A stretch of 60,000 nt of DNA, from positions 33,192,398-33,252,397 of the forward strand of contig NC_092577.1 in assembly GCF_037975245.1 (NCBI RefSeq). Reading direction: 5' to 3'. Each line of letters begins with the position of its first letter. The stretch's first letter is position 1. Positions 1 to 12,400 of the stretch are shown in pieces. The position numbers and the translations under genes are program-made. Source of the DNA: Apostichopus japonicus (lineage: Eukaryota; Echinodermata; Holothuroidea; Aspidochirotida; Stichopodidae). The notes beneath the pieces are model-generated. The model saw nothing but the letters and a program-made list of their open reading frames with translations, ran no database searches and had not been told where the DNA came from.

Positions 1-737
1 TATTCTTTATACCTGTCTGGTAATAAATCCAGAGACGAAGTTTAATTTAAACAAACTCGGGGAGCTGATTTCGGTGAAGTTGCACATGTACGTACGTATG
101 TACTTAATTTATCACATAATGGGTGACTCAGGGTAGAAAAGGGTGATATGGGAGAGCCCCCTCTTGTGATTGATATTTACTCTGCTTGAACTTTGAACAT
201 AGATTTAACGATGACCACAGATAACGTCGTATATGGTTAACACAATGACTTCGATGCCAAGGCAGTGATTCAACCTTGTGATTTATGAGAATGTGTATGT
301 ATAAGGACCCACTCTACTACAACTTGTAGGCACAATAAACCAGATACTATAGTTAAATCAGTGTAAAATTACCATGCAGAGGATTCAAGTTGCGAAACTG
401 GTTTAAGTGTGCAGTTATATTAAGGAAGTGACTGGGAATGTTAAACGTAATAGCCATCACGGTTGTTGACTTAAATGCCATATTTAGTATCTGTGGCAAT
501 TTATCTGGGCTTTAATATTGGCTTCTGTTTTGTCGAGAGTGCGTGTTACTTCTGAAAACACTCGAAGACAGTTCAGTTATCTGTTTAGCTTTTTGTATTG
601 GATTTCCACCAGCATTCAACCGAGCAGCACTTCATTTTAGGTTATACACTCATATAGCCTATCACTTGTCTTTATTCTGAAATGTTGAGTTTTCAAATCA
701 CGAAAGCTGCAAACTTTTAATTATTGGTGATCGAATC
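1..737. other. Upstream region of the 604-aa gene
   Basis: AT-rich sequence with no ORF or repeat that I recognise. The part closest to 738 presumably holds the 5' UTR and promoter of the single-exon gene. I see no convincing TATA or initiator arrangement that would place the transcription start. Confidence 0.4.
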
Positions 738-2552
738 ATGGCGGAACAAGGAAAATATAAAAACCCCTTGGAGATCAAATCTGACCATGGAAGCAGTTCA
801 GAGTCAGTGGATGAAAATACGACAGCACAAACTAAATCAGCCACTTTGCCTCGGACCCATCAGGATGAAGGCGTATACGCCTCAATGAGTCCGATTCCAG
901 CCCAGAGAAACACGTGTGAGTTCCAAAAATCACCTATCCCTGGCTCACCGACAGATAATCATGAAGCTCGTTCATTCTTCCACGTAAAAGATGAAAGGGA
1001 TTTGGAGAGAACTGAAGATTTCCCCGATTCTATATTTGGACCACCTGGTCCAAGTCTTCCTCCGAAGATAACTCCTCCATCACGACCGCCTCCTCTTCCC
1101 ACAAGAAAAAAGGCTCTTCCGGAGACTACATCTACGGAAGTACCGACGTCGACAATACACCTCATTGGAAAGGACAGTGAAGAAAGCTCACGGCCACGAA
1201 GATTGTCTGATGCTCCCCCAAGCGAGGAAAAGAAATTAGCCAAACAACTTCTGTCAGGGATAGGTGAGAAGTATAAGTTTGTCGATGAAGCACTTTCAAA
1301 ATACAAGGTGTTCAATAAAGAACTTTCGGGTGCTGCGGAAGGCCTTAAAGATAGGATCACCGAATCAGCGGAAGAGTCAATGAGGAACATTGAGTGGATT
1401 GAGAAGACGTTACTGAAAGATGTACGAATAAGAAGCGAAACTGAGGATCATGGAGCAGAGATCATACATAATGCTTTACAAACATTTTTACATCTCGAGA
1501 AGCAAGTCCAGGAACTGCAAACCAGCAATAGAGGTGATCAAGAGATAATTGGTAAATCATTAGATATATGTGAAAATCTAAGACGTTTGCTTAGGAGGGA
1601 CATTGTCAATTGGGAAAACAAAGACGTTCTTCTAGTAGAGAATTACTGTGATTTATCCGTGGGTACGTTATTGAATAAAATGATAACGAGGTGTGTAGGG
1701 ATAGTAGGTCTTAACGAGCAGAATGCCATCGTGGTCATAGATCAGCGCGAATCGTTAGGTATTTGTTTCGGACTTTGGTCCAAACTTATCAATAAATGTA
1801 CAAAATGGGAAGTCATGTTCCAACCGAAGAACACTGCATCTCAAGTTGTACTTTCATCGACATTAGGAGAGGATAAGAGAGGTTCGCCAGTAATTGTCAT
1901 CGGTATCGGGGATACGTTGTATTTTGTCCAAACGAAGAAGCTGTTCGACAAAGAAACGGGCCTCGCTGCACGGGAAACCGAAACGTCAGTCCGGCTCAGA
2001 CTAGGTTTCAATATGTCCTCAGTCGCTTGTGTGGAACACCAACCTAATTTTGTCTGCATTGGGTGTAACAAACAAAACACCGTGACGATTTACGATTGCA
2101 AAGGTAACGATGATCAACTTCTTCAACAGGTTAATATCATCGGTGGTGATCTGTTTCATCTCTCCTTCGCTACTATGTTTAAAGGCAACTTACAATTTGG
2201 CGTGCTCTTAAAAACAGGAGCTCACAGAGAATCCCTATTGTCAGTAATAGATCAAGATGGCGTCATTCGTCAGTCCATGCCCAGGATTGTTGTCAAGAAC
2301 CAAAAAGTGATTCCTTTTACGATGTCATTTAGTAGGTACGAAATGAATTTGGAGTTATTCGTTCTGTTTTTCAATCAGATAGCCTCTTGTCAGTTTTACA
2401 TAGGTAAATTTGATTATGAAGACTTAACCCCATCAAGTGATTCGGTCAATCTCTTGTCGACAAATAATCGTATCCCCGTCAATATGACAACTCTACCAGG
2501 AACACAAACCACAGTCATGCTGTTCACAAACAGCGAAACACTTCTATTATGA
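738..2552 (+). CDS. TRIM-like coiled-coil protein lacking RING/B-box (604 aa, single exon)
   Basis: Intact 604-codon ORF whose ATG sits in a favourable context (A at -3 is replaced by t-c-ATG-G, but G at +4 is present). Residues about 1-95 are Ser/Thr/Glu-rich and look disordered. Residues about 100-125 are proline-rich with PPKITPPSRPPPLPTRKK, an SH3-ligand-like pattern (xPPLPxRK). Residues about 165-290 are rich in Glu, Lys and Leu with heptad spacing and should form a coiled coil. Residues about 300-604 are Val/Ile/Phe-rich with regular beta-strand spacing, as in the C-terminal propeller of TRIM/NHL-type proteins, but I see no clear NHL or Kelch signature. There is no cysteine/histidine cluster, so RING and B-box domains are absent. 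A short minus-strand ORF inside it (959-1390) is a shadow. The lack of introns could mean a retrocopy or a coding region in one exon. An AATAAA lies near 2819-2824. The ORF is secure; the function is not known. Confidence 0.75.
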   Translation: MAEQGKYKNPLEIKSDHGSSSESVDENTTAQTKSATLPRTHQDEGVYASMSPIPAQRNTCEFQKSPIPGSPTDNHEARSFFHVKDERDLERTEDFPDSIFGPPGPSLPPKITPPSRPPPLPTRKKALPETTSTEVPTSTIHLIGKDSEESSRPRRLSDAPPSEEKKLAKQLLSGIGEKYKFVDEALSKYKVFNKELSGAAEGLKDRITESAEESMRNIEWIEKTLLKDVRIRSETEDHGAEIIHNALQTFLHLEKQVQELQTSNRGDQEIIGKSLDICENLRRLLRRDIVNWENKDVLLVENYCDLSVGTLLNKMITRCVGIVGLNEQNAIVVIDQRESLGICFGLWSKLINKCTKWEVMFQPKNTASQVVLSSTLGEDKRGSPVIVIGIGDTLYFVQTKKLFDKETGLAARETETSVRLRLGFNMSSVACVEHQPNFVCIGCNKQNTVTIYDCKGNDDQLLQQVNIIGGDLFHLSFATMFKGNLQFGVLLKTGAHRESLLSVIDQDGVIRQSMPRIVVKNQKVIPFTMSFSRYEMNLELFVLFFNQIASCQFYIGKFDYEDLTPSSDSVNLLSTNNRIPVNMTTLPGTQTTVMLFTNSETLLL

Positions 2553-2637
2553 TAACTTGCATAGCAGTCAATAGAAATCCTTATATATATAACTAGACTT
2601 TTATAATTACCTTTCTAACATATCAAAGCAAAAAGCT

Positions 2638-2656
2638 CACACACACACACACACAC
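2638..2656. repeat. (AC)n microsatellite
   Basis: Short uninterrupted run of AC dinucleotides downstream of the single-exon gene. Confidence 0.8.
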
Positions 2657-3081
2657 ATTTGAACTTCTACTGATATATAAAGAGCGGATATATGGCTGAT
2701 GATATGTTAGCGTTTAACTTAATATATTGTGACGTAACAGCTAAACATGTTTTACCTCAATAGGTCATGAACTTCTTGTTAATAAATACAAACCTTATAA
2801 TGGTCCATCAATATATACAATAAACCTAATTTTCATTTTCGAAATAAGGACGTAATTTTCTTTTAACATATAATAATTAAAGCGATTAATAATACTAGTT
2901 GATGAGTTAATTCATTTTCAACTACTTTATCGAACGAAAATGCCTACAATAATGAAGTAAACTGATGTGTTTATTGCTGTTAATTGGATTGCATCCTTAT
3001 ATCATTATATGAGTTGAATTATGTTCTTTCGTGTAACTATTACCATCATCGTTTACCCTCAGTTGCTTATGAATTATCTAT

Positions 3082-3082
<1 letters not shown>

Positions 3083-3112
<30 letters not shown>
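3083..3112. repeat. (TA)n microsatellite
   Basis: Pure TA dinucleotide run of about 15 units in intergenic DNA. Confidence 0.85.
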
Positions 3113-3116
<4 letters not shown>

Positions 3117-4126
3117 CTTAATTATATAGACGTATATCACTAATTGTATTGTATTTCCAAGTTCAGACACGAGGGTTAAACAAACTTCTTTGTTATTCAT
3201 AAACTTATCTATTATCTAACATAAATGGAATACGCTCATATGTGTAGAACGAAAGTAACGAATTAGCCAGATGTTTCAATATTCCTGTTTCCTGTTTTTT
3301 TATTATTTCGTTCTGACGCATGGGAATAATTATGTCACAATATCCGAGAATTTTTGGCTAATATCGTCATCAAGTTGAAGGTTAAATTTACCAACAGTAC
3401 TCTTAATTACAAGGGTGAATTAACGTCTACCTGTTTCAGTTATTATTAGTGATGTGAACGGAATGTTTCAAAAGTATACATATACGCTAAATTCTAAATT
3501 TCTTCCGACTGATATTCCTCCCCCCCTCTTAAGTCCATGAAACCTATATCGACTAGCTGTATGCGGATAAAATTAAATTTACGAACCAGGTGGTTTGGCT
3601 GTGGGTCTGGTGCATGAGGCTGCTACCTCAGAAATTGCAACGTTTTCATACGTCAAATGGTTCATTCTGTGATCATGTGGACTTGAAACTATATCTATAA
3701 ATTGCTCTAAACCCAAGGTTGTGCAAGGTTTACCCACAAACCAAGACCTACTCCACCCCCTTGCCAACGCCACTGGTTTCTTTTGGTAAAGGAACTTCCT
3801 CTACATCCCACTGTGTCTTCAGAAATTCTGCTTTATATCATTACATCTTTTTCTTCTTTTCTCGAGTCGAAAGCATGTAACGTATTAAGTCACAGGCATG
3901 ACTCTGAAGTAACCAAAATATAAGGCATTACGTTATAGTATGACTTTTATATATGGTGTGATGGCTGAATTCACAACATAAGGAACAAATGCATGTATCA
4001 CATTTCAAGGACAAATAAACTCATGTTTACAAAAGGGAAAGCTAAACGGGTGTTTACAAACATGTGTACCATGATATGATAATGGCATCCCGGACCACCT
4101 AACTGACCGCAAATAACGACTCTCGG

Positions 4127-5137
4127 CAGTGGCGTAGGAAGGTACTTTTGAGTGGGGGCAAGGGCGGCGGAACTGGGGGGGCACAGGGGGCACGTGCCCC
4201 CCCACTTTTCCTCAGGTTAAAAATGTGCCCTTTTTCTACATAAAAATTGAGGTGTCTCAAGTTAGCAAGAGGCCAGGGAACCAGAATGAACACTCGGGAA
4301 GGGCCGTTTCCGGCCATCTGAGGGGTTTGTAAAACCAAAAATTTTCTTGTACGCTCCGCGCCAACCGATGGTGGCGCTCCGCTCAGATAGCCGTGCATAC
4401 AACTTTGCAAATCCTGGCTATACGCCCCTGACTTTTAATGAATTTCTGTCGGTCAAACTCAAAGCTATTTCGAATGGACAAAATTTGTTAAGATATTAAC
4501 AAGAAATAAACTCTAATTCGGAAGATTCCTACATTAGCAAATAGCATGATTTCACCTCATTTTGTCTCAAAGAAAACTTGTTCCTTGTTTCCCAATTTGC
4601 ACATTGGATATTGCAGTGCTAGTATGCACATTTTTCTTGAGGGGTGGGGGGGGGGCGTTGATGGAGTGATGTGTATACGCAAATAAGATAATACAATAAG
4701 AGATATAAAGGGTACTAAATATAAGGCTGCATCAGTCCAATCGAATTTCTGCAAAGTGCCCTTTGATGTCGGTGCCCCCCCAGATTAAAAGTGCTTCCGC
4801 CGCCCTTGAGTGGGGGGCTGAAGACTGATGGCCGGCCTGGGGGAGGGGTCTATCCCCCTCCCCTTTGGAATTTTTTTGCATTTCCAGGTGGCCTCAGATG
4901 CAATTTGGTGCAATATAGCACACTTCAACACCCACTCCATTTTGTAAATAATTTTGCATTTTCACCTGGCCTAAGATGCAATTTGGTGCTCCAAATGAGA
5001 TTTTTTTCTCATTTGGAAATGAAAAAGGGGTTTTCTGACTTGCGAAGCGGGGGGGGGGGGGGCGGAAGGATACTTCCGCCCTCATATTTTTCACTGGGGG
5101 GCTTGCGCCCCCCAGCCCCCCGGTTCCTACGCCCTTG
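4127..5137 (+). mobile_element. hAT-like non-autonomous element, copy 1 (carries a nested insertion)
   Basis: The left end reads CAGTGGCGTAGGAAGG and the right end GGTTCCTACGCCCTTG, giving a 10-bp inverted terminal match (GGCGTAGGAA/TTCCTACGCC). The interior matches the element at 6844-7200 in opposite orientation, including a G-rich tract and a stretch with repeated ATGCAATTTGGTGC. The target duplication here is imperfect (CTCTCGG on both sides). There is no coding capacity, so it is a MITE-type element. It is interrupted at 4159-4808 by a second element. Confidence 0.75.
4159..4808. mobile_element. Second hAT-like MITE nested in copy 1
   Basis: 650-bp insertion bounded by perfect 14-bp inverted termini, CAAGGGCGGCGGAA on the left and TTCCGCCGCCCTTG on the right. 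It is flanked by an 8-bp duplication AGTGGGGG (4151-4158 and 4809-4816). The uninterrupted copy at 6844-7200 shows the equivalent empty site. The 8-bp duplication is typical of the hAT superfamily. No transposase ORF is present. Confidence 0.85.
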
Positions 5138-5900
5138 ATAGTCTCTCGGTATGATGAGATTTACATATTGAGAAGCAGTTGTGTACCTTGTATATGACAT
5201 TGTACTTGAATGACTTCACTGGAATATTGTTTAAAGATCTCAGCAGTTTCATGCTATATTTATGCCTATAGCGTTCCTATATAAGGTACATTGGTTTATC
5301 AATACAAGGTAACACAAAGTAAACACATGTATGAACGTCATCCTGAAATAATTAATATTAATTATAAAAATTTGCACTTCTTTACGCAAAGGTAGAAACA
5401 AAAATCTCATAGAGGTCTTTGAACGAAACAAATTTTATATGGGTAATTTCGTAGACAATTTTTAGTCAATAGAAAAGGTACTACTGTTATATGAATTAAA
5501 ATGTACTCGCTGAAATTTCGTCTCTGAATAAAAGATATGTTAATATTACAAACAAAACCTTTCAAATTTAAGTGAAATTTCTTTTGTATATTAATCAGCT
5601 TTATCAGTTGGATAATGCTTAACGATACTTCCAAAGCTTTATAATGTGCAAGTTGGCTAAATGCACTCTGCTATGCATTGACGCAAAGATATTACATCTC
5701 AGATCCCTCCGAAGAAACGCTGAAAATCCTCATTGGCGCCCATTTCACGACAAAGAGGATAACGGGGCCTGTGGCACCTCAATCTTGGGTTGTGCCATGG
5801 TGGCGCACCTGCCACCTCCTCTATCATAAATAAAGACATTGACTCATTGAACACTTGTTTTTATAGTTTGCAGGAAACAATAGACATGTCACTATACAAC

Positions 5901-5901
<1 letters not shown>

Positions 5902-5975
<74 letters not shown>

Positions 5976-5990
5976 TGTGTGTATGTATAT
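5902..5990. repeat. Compound (TA)n(TG)n microsatellite
   Basis: About 20 TA units continue directly into about 18 TG units. Open frames on both strands here only translate the repeat. Confidence 0.9.
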
Positions 5991-6412
5991 AATACTTTAA
6001 GTGCTTTGGTAGATGAGCCACTACAGGTTCTCAACAACCCATCGATTTGCGTCAAGTGTAGTAATGATGAGGGCTCAGGGTCTTAAAGATGCCAACTTTT
6101 ATGCAACATGTGATCGTAGTCTGGGCCGAGTCACTTGGTTAAACGATATACCAATCAAGCGCAGAAACATAAAAGGACAATTTCCTCAAGAAAAAACTTG
6201 TTCGTACTGTCGAAGCTTAAGGGCTTGTCAAAAGGGATTATTTCACGAATGTACGGGTATTAGATTTATGATGAATTATATGATGTATCTACACACGGTC
6301 ATACACATTATAAGCATTACAGTGAGGGACAGACGTCGACGAGGTGATTTGACCATTTGAGAATAATTCTCAGTCTGTCTTTTCTGTGTTACTGATAATT
6401 AATTGTAATAAA

Positions 6413-6460
6413 ATGGCAGTATCTCGCTCTATTATTTCTGTTTTACTTGTGCTCTTCCAG
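6413..6460 (+). CDS. NPC1-like: NPC1-like exon 1: start codon and signal peptide
   Basis: AAAATGG is a good start context, followed by 16 codons (MAVSRSIISVLLVLFQ) and a GTAAGT donor. Joined in phase 0 to exon 2, the hydrophobic core runs to VVEANA, where ANA before E23 is a textbook signal-peptidase site. This supports 6413 as the true start and shows that nothing is encoded between the signal peptide and the cysteine linker. No RNA evidence was available. Confidence 0.75.
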
Positions 6461-9400
6461 GTAAGTTTGCTAATCTTGTAAGTTCATAAAAAACTAGAAT
6501 ATTAGGATGATCTATCATGATGGGCGGATTGTGTTGAAATATGTTTCATTTTCAAATGTACTCACAAATTTAGCAAAAAAAAAAAAAGATGTAAATTTGT
6601 TGCAACTATGGGTATTCCATTTGATTTACAGTTCTAGTTTTTAGTGGTATAACAAATAGAAGACACAACTCTGGCACATGATTAGCTACTTTGAACTTAA
6701 AGGATTGGTTCAGGTGTTTGACATGTCTATTTGGTATGAAAGAGCACAAAAAGACAAAAAGAACAGTGAAGAAACTACCATAATAGCATGCTCTGTTAAG
6801 GAAATATGACACTTTGGAGATATCAAAATTTCTTTGAAACGACCAAGGGCGTAGGAACCGGGGGGCTGGGGGGCGCCAGCCCCCCCAGTGAAAAATATGG
6901 GGGGCGGAAGTATCGTTCCGCCCCCCCCCCCCCCGCTTCGCAAGTCAGAAAACCCCTTTTTCATTTCCAAATGAGAAAAAAAATCTCATTTGAAGCACCA
7001 AATTGCATCTAAGGCCAGGTGAAAATGCAAAATTATTTACAAAATGGAGTGTGCGTTGAAGTGTGCTATATTGCACCAAATTGCATCTGAGGCCACCTGG
7101 AAATGCAAAAAAATTCCCCCTCCCCTTAGACCCCTCCCCCAGGCCGGCCATCAGTCTTCAGCCCCCCCCCCCCACTCAAAAGTACCTTCCTACGCCACTG
7201 GAAACGACTGATGTAGAAAGACTTACTGTGAGGGTGTGATGTCACATCCTCACTTCCTTAACATCTGTGAATATATTTCTTTAAAAATTATTTACATTTT
7301 TTAACACATTTGAAAATAATATAATCAAATATTCTTCAGATGTTTAATCTCAAATACTTCCTTTGACAAATATGAGATCTCCTGACATATCTTTTGGTTG
7401 AAAGTCATGAAATCTCACAAAATATTTAGAGAAAAAACAAAGACTTTTCAGGAATGTGAGGATATGACATCACAGCTAGTCAGATTTCAGCAGTTTCTAC
7501 ACATCTGATAAAACTTTACACTTGAATTCTCTTTAACCGAAAAAGATATTTGAACAGGTTTTTTTCACCATTGTGTTTCTTTTATTGTCCTCTTTCATAT
7601 AACATAAACATGTATGAACTGAACCAATCCTTTAAAGCAATATAACCAAACAACTCTGACAATCATGATATATTTTGCATGTCAACAGGTCCAACAGACA
7701 CAAATCTGGCACATGAATAGCAGCAATATAACCACCTGTGACCATGTACAAGTGGAAGTGTTATAACAGTGTTATAACATATTATATATGTTATTAGTAC
7801 CCATGTATATAACATGATCCGCTTATCGAGAGAGAATTGCACAAGTTTGTTTATCTAATTTCAAGACAACCATGATATATTTTTCAAATGTCAACACGCT
7901 TGAAAGTCGCAACATTAGCTACAGCTGGGTGATTTGGTTTGAATATAATTACTGATTATCATTAATATTACCTGCAAAGAATGACCCGTAGTAATTATCA
8001 TCCTTTATGGCCGAGAAGGCATCAGACTTGTGGATTAACCTTCTAACCAATCGAAGAATGTGGCCTTTATTTTAAGAAGACACATATTTGTTATAGTCAG
8101 TCAATAGTCATTCAATGATGCACGTGCGCCAAAGGAGCCCCCCATGACCCCCCCTACCCCCTCCCCTACACTTCCATCGTTAGTCGGGATTTTTGAAGAT
8201 TCAAAAGTATTTCATTAGCATACCTTTGTATGGGCGGGGTGGGCGGGGGGGGGGAGATCTCAGAACCCCTAGATGGGAGTAGCATTCTACGACCCCACAA
8301 GCACATCTATTATTCATAACATTTTTTGATCCGCAATACAGCCTGTCTATGCAGGTTCATTCCCCACCCATGTTAGTCGGGAAAATCAGTTTCCCCCTCC
8401 CCAAGCTCCTCCAACCTTTGAAGTCCTGTGGTTGAAATTACTGAATTTTCACAGCAGTTCCGATTCTTTTTTCCAATGTTTCTCTTAATACTCATAGTAA
8501 TTGAGTAAAGAATGATCCATCTTCATTTTAAAAAGTAAAAGCCGTATCTACATTCTGCTAACTGTGCGACGTATTAGGAGGGGGGGTGGGTGGGTGGGAA
8601 TTGACTAACTTGTTTATACTTAATTATGTATTGTCTCATCTCTCTCCAGGTTGTTGAGGCAAACGCGGAAACATGTGAATGCACTAACTGTGCATGTTCG
8701 AGTATCTTACAGCTAACTGTTTTGGGTATAAATCTATGGATGCTTATAGGATTCATAATCCTTATCATATTCATCATAGCATTTACCCTGTTTTACTTTC
8801 TGCTGGAAAGAAACAAACGGGAACTTGTCGTTAGCAGAAGAAACGTACTTCTGAATGTGGGAAAACCATCAAAATTTGAAGACATCCGTATCCAATTTCG
8901 TGAAATGAAATTCCGTCTTTTTAAGAAAATTGCACTCTTTTCTTCAAACTACCCATTTTTCGTGATAACACTTGGCGTGATCATTGTTGCATTCCTTTCT
9001 CATTGGCTGAAAGAGATGACGATTCTCACGGATCCTGTTGATTTATGGACCCCAACAAATAGCGAGGCTTTGAAGCAAAAGCAATATTTTGAGTCAAACT
9101 TTGGACCTGTTCCAAGAGAGACAAAGGTCATTATAAGCTACCATAGAGAACCGTCATCGCATCCGGAAAATGGGGATTTATCGAGCTACGTGTTATCCAA
9201 GAACGTCCTCAAAAAGGTAAGAATCTACTAATAGATAAGATGGGTATGCTAGGTTCACATTGCAATACACGCTAAGGGTGTCACTACACAGCCATTTGGC
9301 ATCAAGTTCATTTTCTCGATTGAAAAAAAAATAAAATGCTATATAACGGGATTCCAATCATTAAAGTATCGCCAAAACAAAGAGCTCAACCAACTTGAGG

Positions 9401-12400
9401 TATACACCCCTCATTTGATGTGAATCATAAATAACCATGCTTGTGTCAGGGAGTGCTAGTCATAACCCATCTTAATTCTTTACAAGGCAGAGAGCGAGAG
9501 AAAGAGATTTCAGAAGAAACTCGACCATTTTAGTAAGTTGTAGCCAAAAGAAAGTACTTCATCTTTTCAAACTGCGTATAATATGCTAGTCACCAGATGT
9601 GAAAGTCTAACTTTTTTTGCTTGTTGCTATTGACTGTTTTAAGGTTTTGACGTTACAAAACAAGATAAGTGGCATTAAGATCTGGGATGATGCTAACAGC
9701 GATTACGTCACGTTGGGTGATGTGTGTGATACACCTTTGGGACCGGAAAATAAAGATTGTGATGTCAGAAGTGTACTCAATTATTGGCAAAATCAACAAG
9801 AACGACTGGACAAGGAAACTACAGACGAAACTGGCAAGAGGGTCGACTACAGGGACCATTTACAAGCTTGCCTCAGGTTAGAGCAGAGGTTGTATTTGTC
9901 GCATCATTCCACAAGACAATATCAAGCTGTTAGCATTCTTTTGATTGAATTAGCTAAAATTCATTCTCTTCTTATCTCAACATCATGAATTGTAAAATTT
10001 ACGAACCTTAGTAAAAAATTACCATAATAAGTATAAGCCTACTTCTCAGTTAGAGTAACATTAAGTTCACGACAAATTTACCACTTTTTCGTAAAATTGA
10101 TGCAGTCGTTTGTAAGCATTTCCAGAACTACGCATGTTTGAATATTAATTAAAAACGTCGCACCATGAATTTCAGCAACACGTTAATGGCAGATACCAAT
10201 TGCTAAATTGAATAGCGCCTGATCCGAGGGGAACGTCCAACGTATGTTTCCATCGTGGTCTCGGATTACCATGATCTCCTGAGTGTTCAAGCTTACTTTT
10301 GCGCTCTTAGAGTTCCGGGTCTGATCCCCTCCCACTAACCCATTTGGGGTAAAGATCGTTTGGTCAGATCCTGAGCAAAAGGACTTTCGCACTGGGACGT
10401 TGATCCTCAAGTAAAGGATCCGATCCGGATGTGATCCTCTGCTCGTTCTCCAGGGTGAACAATAGCTTGATCTTTATTAATCCCCGATCAAACCAAAGAG
10501 GCTCATATAGCTGTCTTGTATATAACGTGTTTGATTATTTTTATTTCGACAGCAACCCATCATTGTGGAACGACAACACGTCTCTTCAGTTGCCTTGCGT
10601 CGGTCCACTCGGCCAGGTTGTGAAACCAGAAAGCGTGATAGGTGGTTATAAAGGTAATATAGAACAAAGAGCGTCAACGCTGCTGCACGGATATTAGGCT
10701 TTTTAATTAAACATGAATTTGTTTTAATTTATTGACAATTTCATTTGTACACAACAGTAATTAATATACATAATGTTAATTGTGCTTTTCTATTCATTTC
10801 CAATATGTAAATGATATAGATATATTTTGTGTTAATTTGTAGTAATTAAATGATGAAATGAACCGTTTACAGCTTGGAAAATAAATACAAAAGCACATTT
10901 GATATATTTTACATATCATTGGAACCACATACACGCAACTAGAACGTTACCACAGAAAAGTGGCCCCAACGGAAATTACGGGAAAAGTGCAAAACACTTC
11001 AAGCTTGTTGTTGTTATTACCTTAAGGCTTTAAGTCTTTATCCACTCGACATATTGCACTGGTGTAACTGTTGTAAGAAAAGTCAAATTAATTTCCACCG
11101 AGATTTGAACTCGGAGTCTCGAGTGCTAATCGCTACAACTTGGGACAATTTTTGGTGAAAATACACGCCACATCGTCCCTCTGTTGAATTAATTAATTAC
11201 ACAAAGAAATTGTTTCACAAATAGAATAGGTCTCACCGAGATCTGGACTCGCATTTAGTCTCGAGTGCTAATCGTGACACCATGGGACCACGCACTCAAC
11301 ATAACCTCTCTGTTTTTGGCTGTAATCTACATGTATGTTTTGTGGGTTTCAGTGGCACTGTATATAGTGTTCATATAGGGTATACCAATGTATTTTTTAT
11401 TAATAATATGCATAATAACATGATACTCAGTGACTAGGGCCAAAGTCATCTATGCAACGTGTGTATCATTCTTTGCACCAAGACCTCAATTTTGTTTGAT
11501 CTCTCAAGACAAGTTATAATGTGGCAAGTTGCATTGCCTCAAGAAGTACGGTATTGTATGATACTACATGTGATGCAGTATTTCTCGGGTTAGGGTTAAC
11601 CATATGGGTTAACCCTAACCATAGGGTTTTCCCGGTCCACAAGATACACCATTCATTGGGCTGTATCATGCATGATGACATTGCTCGACATATTAAACTG
11701 TGTGCAAAACGGTTCTCTTGAGAAATACTGTCACCTGAGGATTGGCTGATTCTTTGATCAAAATGGATGCATATTCATGTATACATATTCATCGTTGTTT
11801 TAGTCGCAGGAAAAGGTATATCAATCTGATCTCGATTTGATTTCGATTTTAAGGCTCGCATATTGAAGAAGCAACAGCTATATTCATCACGATACCTCTA
11901 AATGAATATATATCGGATAACGATCCCAGGCTGAGAAAAGCAATGATGTGGGAAAAGGCGTTTCTGAAATTTATGACAAATTATTCCATAGGTGATGAGT
12001 TAAACATTTCTTACTCTGCAAAGGTAAGCTCTTCCACATTTATCTCAATGTTGTAAACAGGCACTTCAATCTCACTTATTCGTCAGTTGAAGTAGAATAA
12101 AGAATGGGCACATAAATTTCCTTCATGAGAGAAAAGGAGGGACTGAAGCCCCTCCCCCATCCCCCAGAAACCGCCTCTGGTCCCACCGAGATTTGAACTA
12201 GGATCGCGAGATTGAAAGTCTCGAGTGATAACCATTTCACCATGGGACCATAAATGGTGGACGCTGCCTTTTACTATTTATGGAAAATAAATAGGAATAG
12301 GAAAACAAAATTAGGTCCCCACAGATATTTGAACTCAAATCTCGAGTTCTCAACGTTACACCATGATGTTATGATGTAACTAAACCATCGTCTTTCATTT

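Noticed and set aside
959-1390. 143-codon minus-strand frame
   Set aside because: Shadow of the plus-strand 604-codon gene; its composition follows the complement of that gene.
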